Source: Streptomyces sp. TRM68367
GTDB taxonomy: Bacteria; Actinomycetota; Actinomycetes; Streptomycetales; Streptomycetaceae
Reading direction: 5' to 3'
DNA: 64,000 bases
Assembly: GCF_014495685.1 (NCBI RefSeq)
Contig: NZ_JACTVI010000030.1
Location: 1-64,000, forward strand
Shown: positions 17,010-25,289 of the stretch, piece after piece
Layout: each line of letters opens with the position of its first letter
How positions within the stretch are numbered: position 1 is the first letter of the stretch
Position numbers and translations under genes: made by a program
The notes under the pieces: model-generated
The model's database searches: none
Seen by the model: only the letters and a program-made list of their open reading frames with translations
What the model was told of the DNA's origin: nothing

Positions 17010-17897
17010 TCAGGCGAAAACGACCGTCCGCCGCCCGTTCAACAAAATCCTCCGCTCCGCATGCCACTTCACGGCACGGGCCAGAGCCTGGCATTCCACG
17101 TCGCGGCCGACGGCGACCAGGCCCTCGGGGGTCACGTCGTGGGCGACCCGCTCGACCTCCTGCTCGATGATGGGGCCCTCGTCCAGGTCGGCGGTCACAT
17201 AGTGCGCGGTGGCCCCGATCAGCTTCACGCCCCGCGCGTGAGCCTGGTGGTACGGCTTGGCGCCCTTGAAGCTCGGCAGGAACGAGTGGTGGATGTTGAT
17301 GATCCGCCCGGCGAGCTGCTTGCACAGGTCGTCGGAGAGCACCTGCATGTAGCGGGCCAGGACGACCAGCTCCACGCCCTCCTCACGGACGATCTCCAGC
17401 AGCCGGGCCTCGGCCTCCTGCTTTGTGTCCTTCGTCACAGGAATGTGGTGGAAAGGGATGTTGTACGACCTCACCAACTCGGCGAAGTCGCTGTGGTTGG
17501 AGACCACGCCCGCGATCTCCACCGGCAGCGCACCGATCCGGGCGCGGAAGAGCAGGTCGTTCAGGCAGTGGCCGAACTTGCTGACCATCAGCAGGATGCG
17601 CATCTTCTCGTCGGCCCCGTTGATCTGCCACTCCATCTGGAACGAGTCACCGATCGCCGCGAAGCTGGCCCGCAGCTTCTCCAGGGTCACCGGCGCCTCA
17701 GCCGAGAAGTGGACCCGCATGAAGAACAGTCCCGTGTCGTGGTCGCCGAACTGCTGGCTGTCCTCGATGTTGCAGCCGGTCATGAACAGGTAGCTCGACA
17801 CGGCATGCACAATGCCCTTTTTGTCCGGACAGGACAGGGTGAGGACGTACTGGTCGGCGGGGGCGGCCGCCGCGGCTCGGGGGGACTGCTCGCTCAT
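17010..17897 (-). CDS. purU: Formyltetrahydrofolate deformylase
   Basis: A 295-residue enzyme hydrolysing 10-formyl-THF to THF and formate, balancing one-carbon units. An N-terminal ACT domain (YVLTLSCPDKKGIVHAVS, about residues 17-95) precedes the formyltransferase domain (about 105-285). The catalytic set is visible: Asn and His in NIHHSFLPSFKG, and Asp in ATAHYVTADLDEGPI. ATG 17897 has no clear Shine-Dalgarno, and a TATGCG element lies just upstream, so the message may be nearly leaderless. Length matches the family. Confidence 0.95.
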   Translation of the reverse strand: MSEQSPRAAAAAPADQYVLTLSCPDKKGIVHAVSSYLFMTGCNIEDSQQFGDHDTGLFFMRVHFSAEAPVTLEKLRASFAAIGDSFQMEWQINGADEKMRILLMVSKFGHCLNDLLFRARIGALPVEIAGVVSNHSDFAELVRSYNIPFHHIPVTKDTKQEAEARLLEIVREEGVELVVLARYMQVLSDDLCKQLAGRIINIHHSFLPSFKGAKPYHQAHARGVKLIGATAHYVTADLDEGPIIEQEVERVAHDVTPEGLVAVGRDVECQALARAVKWHAERRILLNGRRTVVFA

Positions 17898-17943
17898 GCA
17901 GGAAAGGGTCGCATACCGGCAGAGCGGCCCCTGACCACCTCCG

Positions 17944-18444
17944 CTACGCGGTCCTGGTCATGATCTGCAGCACCTCAAGGCTGCGCGGCGGCGCGTCCGG
18001 GTCCTCGCCGTCGCTCGCCGCCAGGCGGACATGCGCGTCCCGGGCCGCCCGCACCGCCTCCGGCCACCCCTGGTGGTCGACGTAGGCGCGCACCGGCGCG
18101 TCGGGCCCGGCCTGGTGCATGATCCGCAGCACCCGCAGCACGGCGGTGTCGACGAGCGCCGCCTCCTGCGAGTCGCGGAAGATCGTCCCGACGTACTTCT
18201 CCGCGGACCAGTGGTCCAGCCAGGTGTCCTCCACCAGCCGGTACACCGCGTCGGTGACGTCGCCGTAGCCGTCCACGCCGGCCAGCCAGACGTCCCGCTG
18301 GAACACGGGATCGGAGAGCATGTGCAGCGCCGAGCGCACGTTGCTGCGCCAGCGCCACCACGGCATGTCGTTCACAGGCATGTCACTCATGGTGGATGAG
18401 CGACGGCCACCACGGGAAGAGTTCTCCGCACCTTGCACGGTCAT
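17944..18444 (-). CDS. SCO4402-family conserved hypothetical protein
   Basis: A protein of 166 residues, highly conserved in Streptomyces, function unknown. It has a Trp-rich start of the domain (MPWWRWRSNVRSALHML), a central YRLVEDTWLDHWSAEKYVG and a C-terminal PRSLEVLQIMTR. The pattern is all-helical and soluble. ATG 18444 has GGAGGGG about 12 bases upstream; an inner ATG at 18390 lacks any ribosome-binding site but marks where strong conservation begins, so the true start may be either. Confidence 0.78.
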   Translation of the reverse strand: MTVQGAENSSRGGRRSSTMSDMPVNDMPWWRWRSNVRSALHMLSDPVFQRDVWLAGVDGYGDVTDAVYRLVEDTWLDHWSAEKYVGTIFRDSQEAALVDTAVLRVLRIMHQAGPDAPVRAYVDHQGWPEAVRAARDAHVRLAASDGEDPDAPPRSLEVLQIMTRTA

Positions 18445-18533
18445 CGATCGTACGTTCCCCTCCACGAGCCCCTCATCCGCCCCCGGATTCCTGCCCAGGC
18501 GACCCCTGTAATTCACCTCTGCGTCACCACTCG

Positions 18534-18562
18534 TTGAACTGAGGTCACACGCAGGTTAGCCG
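18534..18562 (+). promoter_or_regulatory. Putative sigma-HrdB promoter
   Basis: TTGAAC at 18534-18539, a 17-bp spacer and TAGCCG at 18557-18562 lie about 22 bp before the lipoprotein ATG, a good distance for a short leader. Confidence 0.45.
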
Positions 18563-18584
18563 TGTGCAGGAATCGTGCGGGTCC

Positions 18585-19892
18585 ATGACCGGCAGGCGAA
18601 GCACCCCGCACACCTCCCTCCCCGGCCTCCTCCGCCGCCTCAGGACCCGCCTCCTCCCCGCGGGTGCGCTGGCGGTGTGGGCCTCGCTCGTCGCCGGCTG
18701 CGGTGTCGTCCCCGGTACCACGGGGGGTTCCGGGGGCGCGCCGATCACGGTCATGACCTGGGCCCCGCAGGACACCGGCGCGACCAACAAGCCCGGCATG
18801 CCCGCCTTCGCCCAGGCGTACGCCCGCTGGATCAACGCGCGAGGCGGCCTCGACGGCCGCCAACTGCGGGTGCTGACCTGCAACGACCACAACAACAGCG
18901 TCGGCGCCGCGAAGTGCGCCCGGCGCGCGGTCAACGAGGACGTCGTCGCCGTCGTCGGCTCCTACAGCCAGTACGCCGACTCCTTCTTCCCGGTCCTCGA
19001 AGGCGCCGGCATCCCGTACATCGGCGGCTACGGCATCACCAACACCGAGTTCACCAGCCCCCTGTCGTACCCGGTCAACGGCGGCCAGCCCGCCCTGCTG
19101 GCCGGCCTCGGCAGCGCCCTCGCCGGCGGCTGCGGGCCCGTCGCCCTGATCCGGCCCGACACCATCGCCGGCGACCAGCTGCCGGCGCTGATCGACTCCG
19201 GTCTGAAGGCGGGCGGGCACCGGGACGCCGCCGACCTGCGGGCGGTCGAGGACGCCACCGAGTACGACAGCACCTCCGACCAGGCGCTGAGGCGCACGAC
19301 CACCGACCCGGCCGAGACGGGATGCGTGGTCCCGGCGCTCGGGGACCGCACCGGCACTTTCATGGACTCCTTCCGGCGCGCCCGCCGGGACTACCCCGAC
19401 GTGCGCATGGGCACCGTGCTGGGCAGCGTCGACCAGACCACGATCAACGCGAGCGGCGGGGCGTCGGGACCGTACGAGGGGTCGTACGTCACGGGCTGGT
19501 ACCCGGTGGCGAGCGATCCGCGCTGGGACCCGATGAAGAAGGTGATCAAGAAGGAGGCCTTCAGTGACATCCGTATCGACGCGGCGGACACCGGGGTGCA
19601 GACCACCTGGCTCGCCTATACGGTGTTCCGGCAGGTCGTCGAGTCGCTGAACGGCAGCGAGGTGAGCGCCGACTCGGTCACCCGGGCCCTGGACGGCGGG
19701 CTGAAGGTCACCACGGGCGGGCTGACGCCGACGCTGCAGTGGAAGTTCCAGGACAAGCTCGCCTCGGTCGGCTTCCCGCGCCTGGTCAACACCGACGTGA
19801 CCGTGCAGGTCGTCCGGGACGGCCGGCTGGTGTCGGCCCGGAGGGGCATCGTGGACGTGACGAAGACCCTCCAGGCCGCCAACCTGACCTGA
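18585..19892 (+). CDS. ABC-type substrate-binding lipoprotein (orphan receptor)
   Basis: A 435-residue lipoprotein. The signal peptide has an Arg-rich n-region (LLRRLRTRLLPAG), a hydrophobic core and the lipobox LVAGC, so it is anchored outside the membrane. The rest is the type-1 periplasmic-binding fold of the branched-chain amino acid receptor group (Peripla_BP_6): TCNDHNNSV, VVGSYSQYADSF, GIPYIGGYGITNTEF. No permease or ATPase genes are adjacent, so it may deliver ligand to a distant transporter or act as a sensor with the neighbouring membrane protein. ATG 18585 is preferred over GTG 18564 because of the promoter at 18534-18562. Confidence 0.85.
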   Translation: MTGRRSTPHTSLPGLLRRLRTRLLPAGALAVWASLVAGCGVVPGTTGGSGGAPITVMTWAPQDTGATNKPGMPAFAQAYARWINARGGLDGRQLRVLTCNDHNNSVGAAKCARRAVNEDVVAVVGSYSQYADSFFPVLEGAGIPYIGGYGITNTEFTSPLSYPVNGGQPALLAGLGSALAGGCGPVALIRPDTIAGDQLPALIDSGLKAGGHRDAADLRAVEDATEYDSTSDQALRRTTTDPAETGCVVPALGDRTGTFMDSFRRARRDYPDVRMGTVLGSVDQTTINASGGASGPYEGSYVTGWYPVASDPRWDPMKKVIKKEAFSDIRIDAADTGVQTTWLAYTVFRQVVESLNGSEVSADSVTRALDGGLKVTTGGLTPTLQWKFQDKLASVGFPRLVNTDVTVQVVRDGRLVSARRGIVDVTKTLQAANLT

Positions 19893-19906
19893 GCCCGCCG
19901 CCCCGG

Positions 19907-21832
19907 TCAGAGCTGGACGGGCTGGCGCTGGGTGAGGCCGTACGTCTTCGCGATCGCGTTCCACAGCCGGGCGGCCTCGGCCTTCTCCGTGCTCGCGGTG
20001 CCGCTGGCCCGGTTGCCGGCCTGGGTCTGCCCGGTGACGCGGGCCTTGCCCTTCTTGCAGCCCTTCTTCCGCGCGGTCTGGTCGGCCCACGCCGCGTAGT
20101 GGTTGTCGGCCGCCGCGGACGCCTGCCACGCCTTGGTGAGGGCGGTGGTCAGGGCGGCGTGGTCGGGCAGCTTGTCCACGGAGAGGCCGGACAGGCGGGT
20201 GACCAGCTGGTTGCGCTGTTTGGCCGCCTCGCGCAGGTCCTTGGCCGCCTGCGGGAGGTCACGGCACGCCTTCACGTGGGCGACCGCGTTGATCACCGTC
20301 GTACGGCTGTTGCCGCTGTCGGCAAGCAGCTTGTCCAGCTCGACGGCCTGCTCGCGGGCCGGATCGGGGGACGGCGAGGCGGAGGCGCCGTGGGTGGGGG
20401 CCGTGGCGGAGACGGGCTTGTTCTCGCTGCCCTTGTCGCCACCGCCGCCGGCCAGCATGGCGCCCGCGCCGACGCCGAGCACGGCGATGACGACACCGAC
20501 GGCCGCGAGCAGCGGCACCCGCTTGCCGGTACGGCCACCGCGGCGGCCCCGGCCGCCGTCGTGGCCGGGGCCCTGCGGGGCGTAGGCGGGCTGGGCGGCG
20601 GCGTACGGGGGCTGCGGCTGGTGGTGCGGCTGCGAGAAGAGGGGCAGCTGCTGGGTGGCGGCGGCCGGGCTCTCGCCGCCCGGCTCGCTGCGGAAGAGGT
20701 TGTCGAACTCGGACGGCGGCTGCCGGTCCTCGCCCCCGCCGGGCCGGACACCGTACGGCCCCGCGCCGGCGCCGGGCCCGCCGGCCACGGGCGGTATGTA
20801 CTGCGTGGCCTGGGCGTCGGGGCCGGCGGCGGGCGGCATGGGCCCGGCACTCCCGCCGGCGGGCGGCAGCGGCCCGGCGCCCGGGGCACCGGCGTCGGGG
20901 CGGCGGACCAGGCCCAGGGACCGGGTTCGCTCGGGGTCGTGCCCCGCCGGATCGTGCCCGGCCGCCCCGGCCGGCTGCTCCGGAGGCAGCGCCCCCGGCG
21001 TCACCGGCGGTATGTACTGGGTCGCCCCCTCGTCGCCGCCCTGAGCGGGAACGGGCGGCAGATACTGCGTGGCCCCCTCGGGCGTCGTGGCACCCGCGGG
21101 GACTACGCCCGGCGGCAGGTACTGGGTGGCACCCTCGGCGGCGGGCGGCAGCGGCGCGCCGCCGGGAGCCTGAGCGCCGTACCCGTCGGCACCGTGCTGC
21201 GCCTGCGGCCCGTTCAGTGCCCCGGCGGGCGGCATCGGCGACCCGAACGCGCCGCCCCCGCCGTACGCCTCGGCCCCCGCGGGCGGCAGCGGCGCCGCAC
21301 CCCCGCCCGCAAGCCCACCGTCGCCGTACGGCGCCTGCGCGCCCGGCATCGGGACGTGCCCGCCCGGCACGGAACCCGGTCCTCCGGGCATCGGGGCGTG
21401 GGCGCCCGGCCCGGGATCGTGCGCCCCCTGCGCTCCCTCGGGCGGCAGCGGTCCGGCCCCCGGCTGCGGCGTCCCCCACGCAGCGTGGGCCGGCGGCTGG
21501 GACTGCTCCTGCGCTTCCCACGTCTGCTCCGGCGAGGCCGGCCAGTTCTGGCCCGGCTGCGGGGCCGGGGACTCCTGCTGCGGCTGCTGCTGGTCCGGGC
21601 CCCACGGCTGACCCCAGGCCTGGCCCCCCGCCGGAGCCTGTCCGGTCGGCTGGGGGGCGGCATGGCGGCCACCGGAACCACCGGGACCACCAGGACCGCC
21701 GTGACCGCCGCTCTGGCCGCCGGAACCGCCCGTCCTACCCGGCAGCAGGGGCTCGCCGCCGTCGGAGGGCAGCACGATGCCTTCGCGCGCGGGGCGCGCC
21801 GAGGGCTCCTCGCCCTGTCCACTCTGCGTCAC
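19907..21832 (-). CDS. Pro/Gly-rich single-pass membrane protein with ATQYxPP repeats
   Basis: A 641-residue protein, no family recognised. Residues 1-435 are low-complexity Gly/Pro/Ala/Gln with PLPPAG-type repeats and four copies of ATQY(L/I)PP at about 236-241, 255-260, 270-276 and 342-348, plus AATQQLPLF near 391. A basic stretch (RGRRGGRTGKR) precedes one transmembrane helix (about 439-461). The outside C-terminal domain (462-641) is helical with two Cys (KACRDL, KKGCKKG). The disordered half is therefore cytoplasmic and rich in TQ sites that could be Ser/Thr-kinase or FHA targets; that is inference. GTG 21832 has AGGAG upstream. It is convergent with the binding lipoprotein. Confidence 0.75.
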   Translation of the reverse strand: MTQSGQGEEPSARPAREGIVLPSDGGEPLLPGRTGGSGGQSGGHGGPGGPGGSGGRHAAPQPTGQAPAGGQAWGQPWGPDQQQPQQESPAPQPGQNWPASPEQTWEAQEQSQPPAHAAWGTPQPGAGPLPPEGAQGAHDPGPGAHAPMPGGPGSVPGGHVPMPGAQAPYGDGGLAGGGAAPLPPAGAEAYGGGGAFGSPMPPAGALNGPQAQHGADGYGAQAPGGAPLPPAAEGATQYLPPGVVPAGATTPEGATQYLPPVPAQGGDEGATQYIPPVTPGALPPEQPAGAAGHDPAGHDPERTRSLGLVRRPDAGAPGAGPLPPAGGSAGPMPPAAGPDAQATQYIPPVAGGPGAGAGPYGVRPGGGEDRQPPSEFDNLFRSEPGGESPAAATQQLPLFSQPHHQPQPPYAAAQPAYAPQGPGHDGGRGRRGGRTGKRVPLLAAVGVVIAVLGVGAGAMLAGGGGDKGSENKPVSATAPTHGASASPSPDPAREQAVELDKLLADSGNSRTTVINAVAHVKACRDLPQAAKDLREAAKQRNQLVTRLSGLSVDKLPDHAALTTALTKAWQASAAADNHYAAWADQTARKKGCKKGKARVTGQTQAGNRASGTASTEKAEAARLWNAIAKTYGLTQRQPVQL

Positions 21833-21996
21833 CGGGACTCCTACTAATGGGGGACCTTGTGAATCGTCGGGTCACGCTACCGGGTCCCCAGAGTCCCGTG
21901 CTACGCAGCTCAGGGCGTCACCTCCTTCCCTGTGACCGCCCTAACAAACGGCCCTGTACGGCCACCCCGAGGCGTCAACCGCCCGTTCCGCTCCGT

Positions 21997-23382
21997 TCAC
22001 GCGGCCGGCTGCAACTCCAGCCGGGCCCCGAACTCCCGTACCACGGCCTCCTCCCGGTACGGCTCCAGCCGCTGCTGGAAGTCCTCCAGGTACTCGGCGC
22101 CCCGGTTGGAACGGAGCCCGTCGAGCAGCTCGACGGCCTTCAGCCCCGTCGCGCAGGCCTGTTCGATCTCCCGCTGCTGCACCTGCGCGGTGGCCAGCAG
22201 CACATAGCCGATGGCCCGCCTGCGCGCCCGCCTCTCGGGATGCCCGGCGAGCGACTCCCGTGCCCGCCGGGCCGCCGCCTCGGCCTGCCCGAGGTCCCGG
22301 TGGCAGTGCGCCAACTCATCGGCGAGATACGCCTCGTCGAAGTGTGCGATCCACGCCGGGTCGTCCCCGGAGTCCGGGTCGGTCGCCTCCAGGGCGTGCA
22401 CCGCGCGCCCGGCCGCCGTCTGTGCGGAGCGCGCGTCGCCCATCAGGGCGTGCCCCCGCGCCTCCGCCGCGTGGAACATCGACTCCGCGCGCGGTGTCAC
22501 GCGCCCCCGCGCGCCCTCCTGCGCCGCGCGCGCCAACTGCGCGATCTCACGCGGGTTTCCGAGCTGTGCGGCGAGGTGGCTCATGGAGGCCGCGAGGACA
22601 TACCCGCCGTATCCGCGGTCACCCGCCGCCTGCGCCAGCCTGAGGGCCTGGATGTAGTAGCGCTGGGCCAGCCCCGGCTGGCCGGTGTCGACGGCCATGT
22701 ACCCGGCGAGTTCGGTCAGCCGGGCCACCGCGGCGAACAGGTCACGCCCCACCGCCTCCCGGTACGACCCTGCCAGCAGCCCGGAGACGACGCTGTTGAG
22801 GTAGTGCACGACGACCGGGCGCACATGCCCGCTGCCGTACTGGTGGTCGAGGTCCACCAGCGCCTGCGTCATGGCCCGCACGGCCGCCACGTCGGACTGC
22901 CCGACCCGCGGCCCGGCCGAGCGCGCCACCTGTGCGTCCGCTGTGGAGATCAGCCAGTCGCGGCTGGGCTCGACCAGCGCGGACGCGGCGACGGACGAGC
23001 CGGACAGGAAGTCCCGCCGCCCCACGTCGCTGCGCCACAGCTCACACACCTGCTCGATGGCCCCCAGTACCGTCGGCGAGAACTGGAGCCCGACTCCCGA
23101 CGCGAGGTTCTTGCCGTTGGCCATGCCGATCTCGTCGATCGTGACCGTGCGGCCCAGCTTGCGGCCGAGCGCCTCGGCGATGATCGCCGGGGCCCGTCCC
23201 CGCGGCTGCTGTCCGCGCAGCCAGCGGGCCACGGACGTCTTGTCGTACCGCAGGTCGAGGCCGTGCTCGGCGCCGCACATGTTGACCCGGCGGGCGAGCC
23301 CCGCGTTCGAGCAACCCGCTTCCTGGATGAGCGCCTGCAGCCGTTCGTTCGGCTGCCGCGCGACGAGAGGCCTTGCGGCCAT
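21997..23382 (-). CDS. HTH/TPR-type developmental regulator (NsdA-like architecture)
   Basis: A 461-residue cytoplasmic regulator. The N-terminal 100 residues hold an HTH-like segment (LARRVNMCG, KTSVARWLRGQQPRGRAPAIIAEALGRKLG). The rest is a chain of helical pairs of TPR type (AQRYYIQALRLAQAAGDRGYGG, CHRDLGQAEAAARRARESLAG). This build is shared with Streptomyces NsdA/NsdB-like proteins that affect sporulation and antibiotic production; the exact ortholog was not assigned. ATG 23382 follows AGGGGG. It is divergent from the Prim-Pol gene over 318 bp. Confidence 0.75.
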   Translation of the reverse strand: MAARPLVARQPNERLQALIQEAGCSNAGLARRVNMCGAEHGLDLRYDKTSVARWLRGQQPRGRAPAIIAEALGRKLGRTVTIDEIGMANGKNLASGVGLQFSPTVLGAIEQVCELWRSDVGRRDFLSGSSVAASALVEPSRDWLISTADAQVARSAGPRVGQSDVAAVRAMTQALVDLDHQYGSGHVRPVVVHYLNSVVSGLLAGSYREAVGRDLFAAVARLTELAGYMAVDTGQPGLAQRYYIQALRLAQAAGDRGYGGYVLAASMSHLAAQLGNPREIAQLARAAQEGARGRVTPRAESMFHAAEARGHALMGDARSAQTAAGRAVHALEATDPDSGDDPAWIAHFDEAYLADELAHCHRDLGQAEAAARRARESLAGHPERRARRRAIGYVLLATAQVQQREIEQACATGLKAVELLDGLRSNRGAEYLEDFQQRLEPYREEAVVREFGARLELQPAA

Positions 23383-23700
23383 GGCGTACCCCCTGCTTGA
23401 CGGCTCGGGTGCCTGCCCACGCACCGAGTTGACGTGTCTTCCGCGACCGGGCCCCCCGCATGGAGCGAAAAGAACCGGCCGTGAAGATCAATGCCCCACG
23501 GACATGCCGAAAATGCGAGACATGCGAGGATTGCCGGAGTAGCGGCTCGTGCCGCCCCACACCTGGCTACCCACTCCAGCGGCAGATCCTCCTGCGCGCC
23601 CCCGCACATGCACCCATGCGCCCCGGCCAGGGATTCGATGCTCCTCCCCCGCGCACGCGGGCGGGCGTAACTCCTGGTGACGCCCAGAGTTGTGTTCATC
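23383..23700. other. Divergent promoter region
   Basis: 318 bp between the HTH/TPR regulator and the Prim-Pol gene. It is lower in GC than its surroundings around 23460-23540 and contains two direct GACATGC copies (about 23502 and 23520). A + strand frame from 23460 with a CxxCxxCxxC run has no Streptomyces codon bias and is not called. Both promoters must lie here. Confidence 0.45.
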
Positions 23701-24354
23701 GTGGAAGAGACGATCGCGGGCACCGACGCCGCTCAGATCCCGAAGCAGCGCGGGGAATCGCTGCTGGAGACCGCCGTTCGCTATGCCGAGGAACGGCACT
23801 GGGACGTGTTCCCCGGCACCTGGCTGGAAGCCGTCGACGGGGAGCACCGCTGTTCGTGCGGTGACGCCGTGTGCCCCGCGCCGGGGTCGCACCCGGCGCG
23901 TGCGGACTGGGCGACGCAGGCGACGGGCAGTGCGACGGTTGCGCGCCGGATGTGGCAGAAGCAGCCGACGGCGTCGATTCTGCTGCCCACCGGGCGTACG
24001 TTCGATGCAATTTCCGTGCCGGAGACGGCCGGGTTTCTGGCGCTCGCGCGGATGGAGCGGATGGAACTCACACTGGGGCCGGTGACGTTGACGCCGGATC
24101 GGCGGATGGAGTTCTTCGTGTTGCCCGGGGCTTCGGTGAAGGTGCCGGATCTGGTGCGCAAGTTGGGGTGGTCGGTGGCGTCGTTGGATCTTGCCGTGTT
24201 GGGGGAGGGGGCGTATGTGGCTGCGCCGCCTACGCGGTTCGGGTCTCGGGGGGCTGTGCAGTGGGCGTGTCGGCCTACGCCGGCGAATCGGTGGTTGCCG
24301 GATGCGGAGGAGTTGATCTCGCCGTTGGCTTATGCGTGCGGCAGGGATCGGTAG
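23701..24354 (+). CDS. Bifunctional DNA primase/polymerase (Prim-Pol) domain protein
   Basis: A 217-residue single-domain protein of the family annotated as bifunctional DNA primase/polymerase N-terminal domain. Visible features are ETAVRYAEERHWDVFPGTWLE, a Cys cluster CSCGDAVCPAPGSHP (probable zinc site), PTGRTFDAISVPE, and a C-terminal YVAAPPTRFGSRGAVQW. Stand-alone versions are conserved in Streptomyces beside this ABC transporter; enzymatic activity is not established, and no helicase partner is near. GTG 23701 (VEETIAGTD) matches the usual family start, although an in-frame GTG lies at 23677. Confidence 0.8.
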   Translation: MEETIAGTDAAQIPKQRGESLLETAVRYAEERHWDVFPGTWLEAVDGEHRCSCGDAVCPAPGSHPARADWATQATGSATVARRMWQKQPTASILLPTGRTFDAISVPETAGFLALARMERMELTLGPVTLTPDRRMEFFVLPGASVKVPDLVRKLGWSVASLDLAVLGEGAYVAAPPTRFGSRGAVQWACRPTPANRWLPDAEELISPLAYACGRDR

Positions 24355-24388
24355 CGGTTCGCAAACCCGGTCCGCCCGGTTGGGGTTC

Positions 24389-24472
24389 GTTGGCGCGTGC
24401 GGGTTGTGTGTGGCTTGTCGCGCCCACGCGGCGGAGCCGCATATCGATACAGCCCCGCGCCCGTTTGAGGCG
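24389..24472. repeat. Dispersed intergenic repeat, copy C (inverted)
   Basis: Read on the minus strand it gives GCGCGGGGCTGTATCGATAT, GCGGCTCCGCCGCGTGGGCG and CGACAAGCCACACACAACCC, nearly the same as copy A at 5167-5250. Confidence 0.75.
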
Positions 24473-24512
24473 CGAAGCTCCCCCGTAGGGTTCATGGTGA
24501 CCGGAGGGAGAT

Positions 24513-25289
24513 GTGGTGGGTTCTAGTGCCGTACGCGTTCGGGGGCTCTGGAAGCGGTTCGGGCAGCAGGTGGCTGTTGCCGGGATTGATCTGGAGTTGC
24601 CTGCGGGCAAGTTCATCGGGCTTGTGGGGCCCAACGGGGCCGGGAAGACCACCACGTTGTCGATGGTGACCGGGCTGCTCAGGCCGGACGAGGGGTCCGT
24701 GGAGGTAGTCGGGCACGACGTGTGGCGCGATCCGGTGGAGGTGAAGGCGCGGATCGGGGTGCTGCCGGAGGGGCTGCGGCTGTTCGAGCGGCTGTCGGGG
24801 CGGGAGTTGCTGGGGTACTCGGGGCGGTTGCGGGGGCTGCCCGGTGCCGAGGTCGACAAGCGGGCCACGCAACTGCTCGACATCCTCGACCTGGCCGGCG
24901 CCCAGCACAAGCTGGTCGTCGACTACTCGACGGGTATGCGCAAGAAGATCGGGCTCGCGACCGCGCTCCTCCACAATCCCGAAGTGCTTTTCCTCGACGA
25001 GCCGTTCGAGGGCGTCGACCCGGTGTCCGCGCAGACCATCCGGGGCGTCCTGGAGCGGTACACGGCGTCGGGCGCCACGGTCGTCTTCTCCTCCCATGTG
25101 ATGGAACTGGTCGAGTCGCTGTGCGACTGGGTGGCGGTGATGGCCGCCGGCCGCATCCGCGCCCACGGTCCGCTCGAGGAGGTGCGCGGGGACGCGCCCT
25201 CCCTGCAGCGGGCGTTCCTCGAACTGGTCGGCGCGGGCGCCCGCGACACCGGGTCCGACCTGGACTGGCTGGGCGGCAGGGCCCGGTGA
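24513..25289 (+). CDS. ABC transporter ATP-binding protein
   Basis: A 258-residue nucleotide-binding subunit of an exporter. Walker A GPNGAGKTT, signature YSTGMRKKIGLA, Walker B VLFLDEP and switch His in SSHVME are all intact. The signature deviates from LSGGQ (STGMR), as in the CcmA/multidrug export subgroup. The start is GTG 24513 or GTG 24516, both behind GGAGGGA. The stop overlaps the permease GTG as GTGA. Confidence 0.93.
   Translation: MVGSSAVRVRGLWKRFGQQVAVAGIDLELPAGKFIGLVGPNGAGKTTTLSMVTGLLRPDEGSVEVVGHDVWRDPVEVKARIGVLPEGLRLFERLSGRELLGYSGRLRGLPGAEVDKRATQLLDILDLAGAQHKLVVDYSTGMRKKIGLATALLHNPEVLFLDEPFEGVDPVSAQTIRGVLERYTASGATVVFSSHVMELVESLCDWVAVMAAGRIRAHGPLEEVRGDAPSLQRAFLELVGAGARDTGSDLDWLGGRAR

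Noticed and set aside
23460..23864. + strand ORF with CRKCETCEDC
   Set aside because: The Cys spacing arises from GACATGC/GATTGC repeats; codon use is atypical and it overlaps the Prim-Pol gene in another frame.
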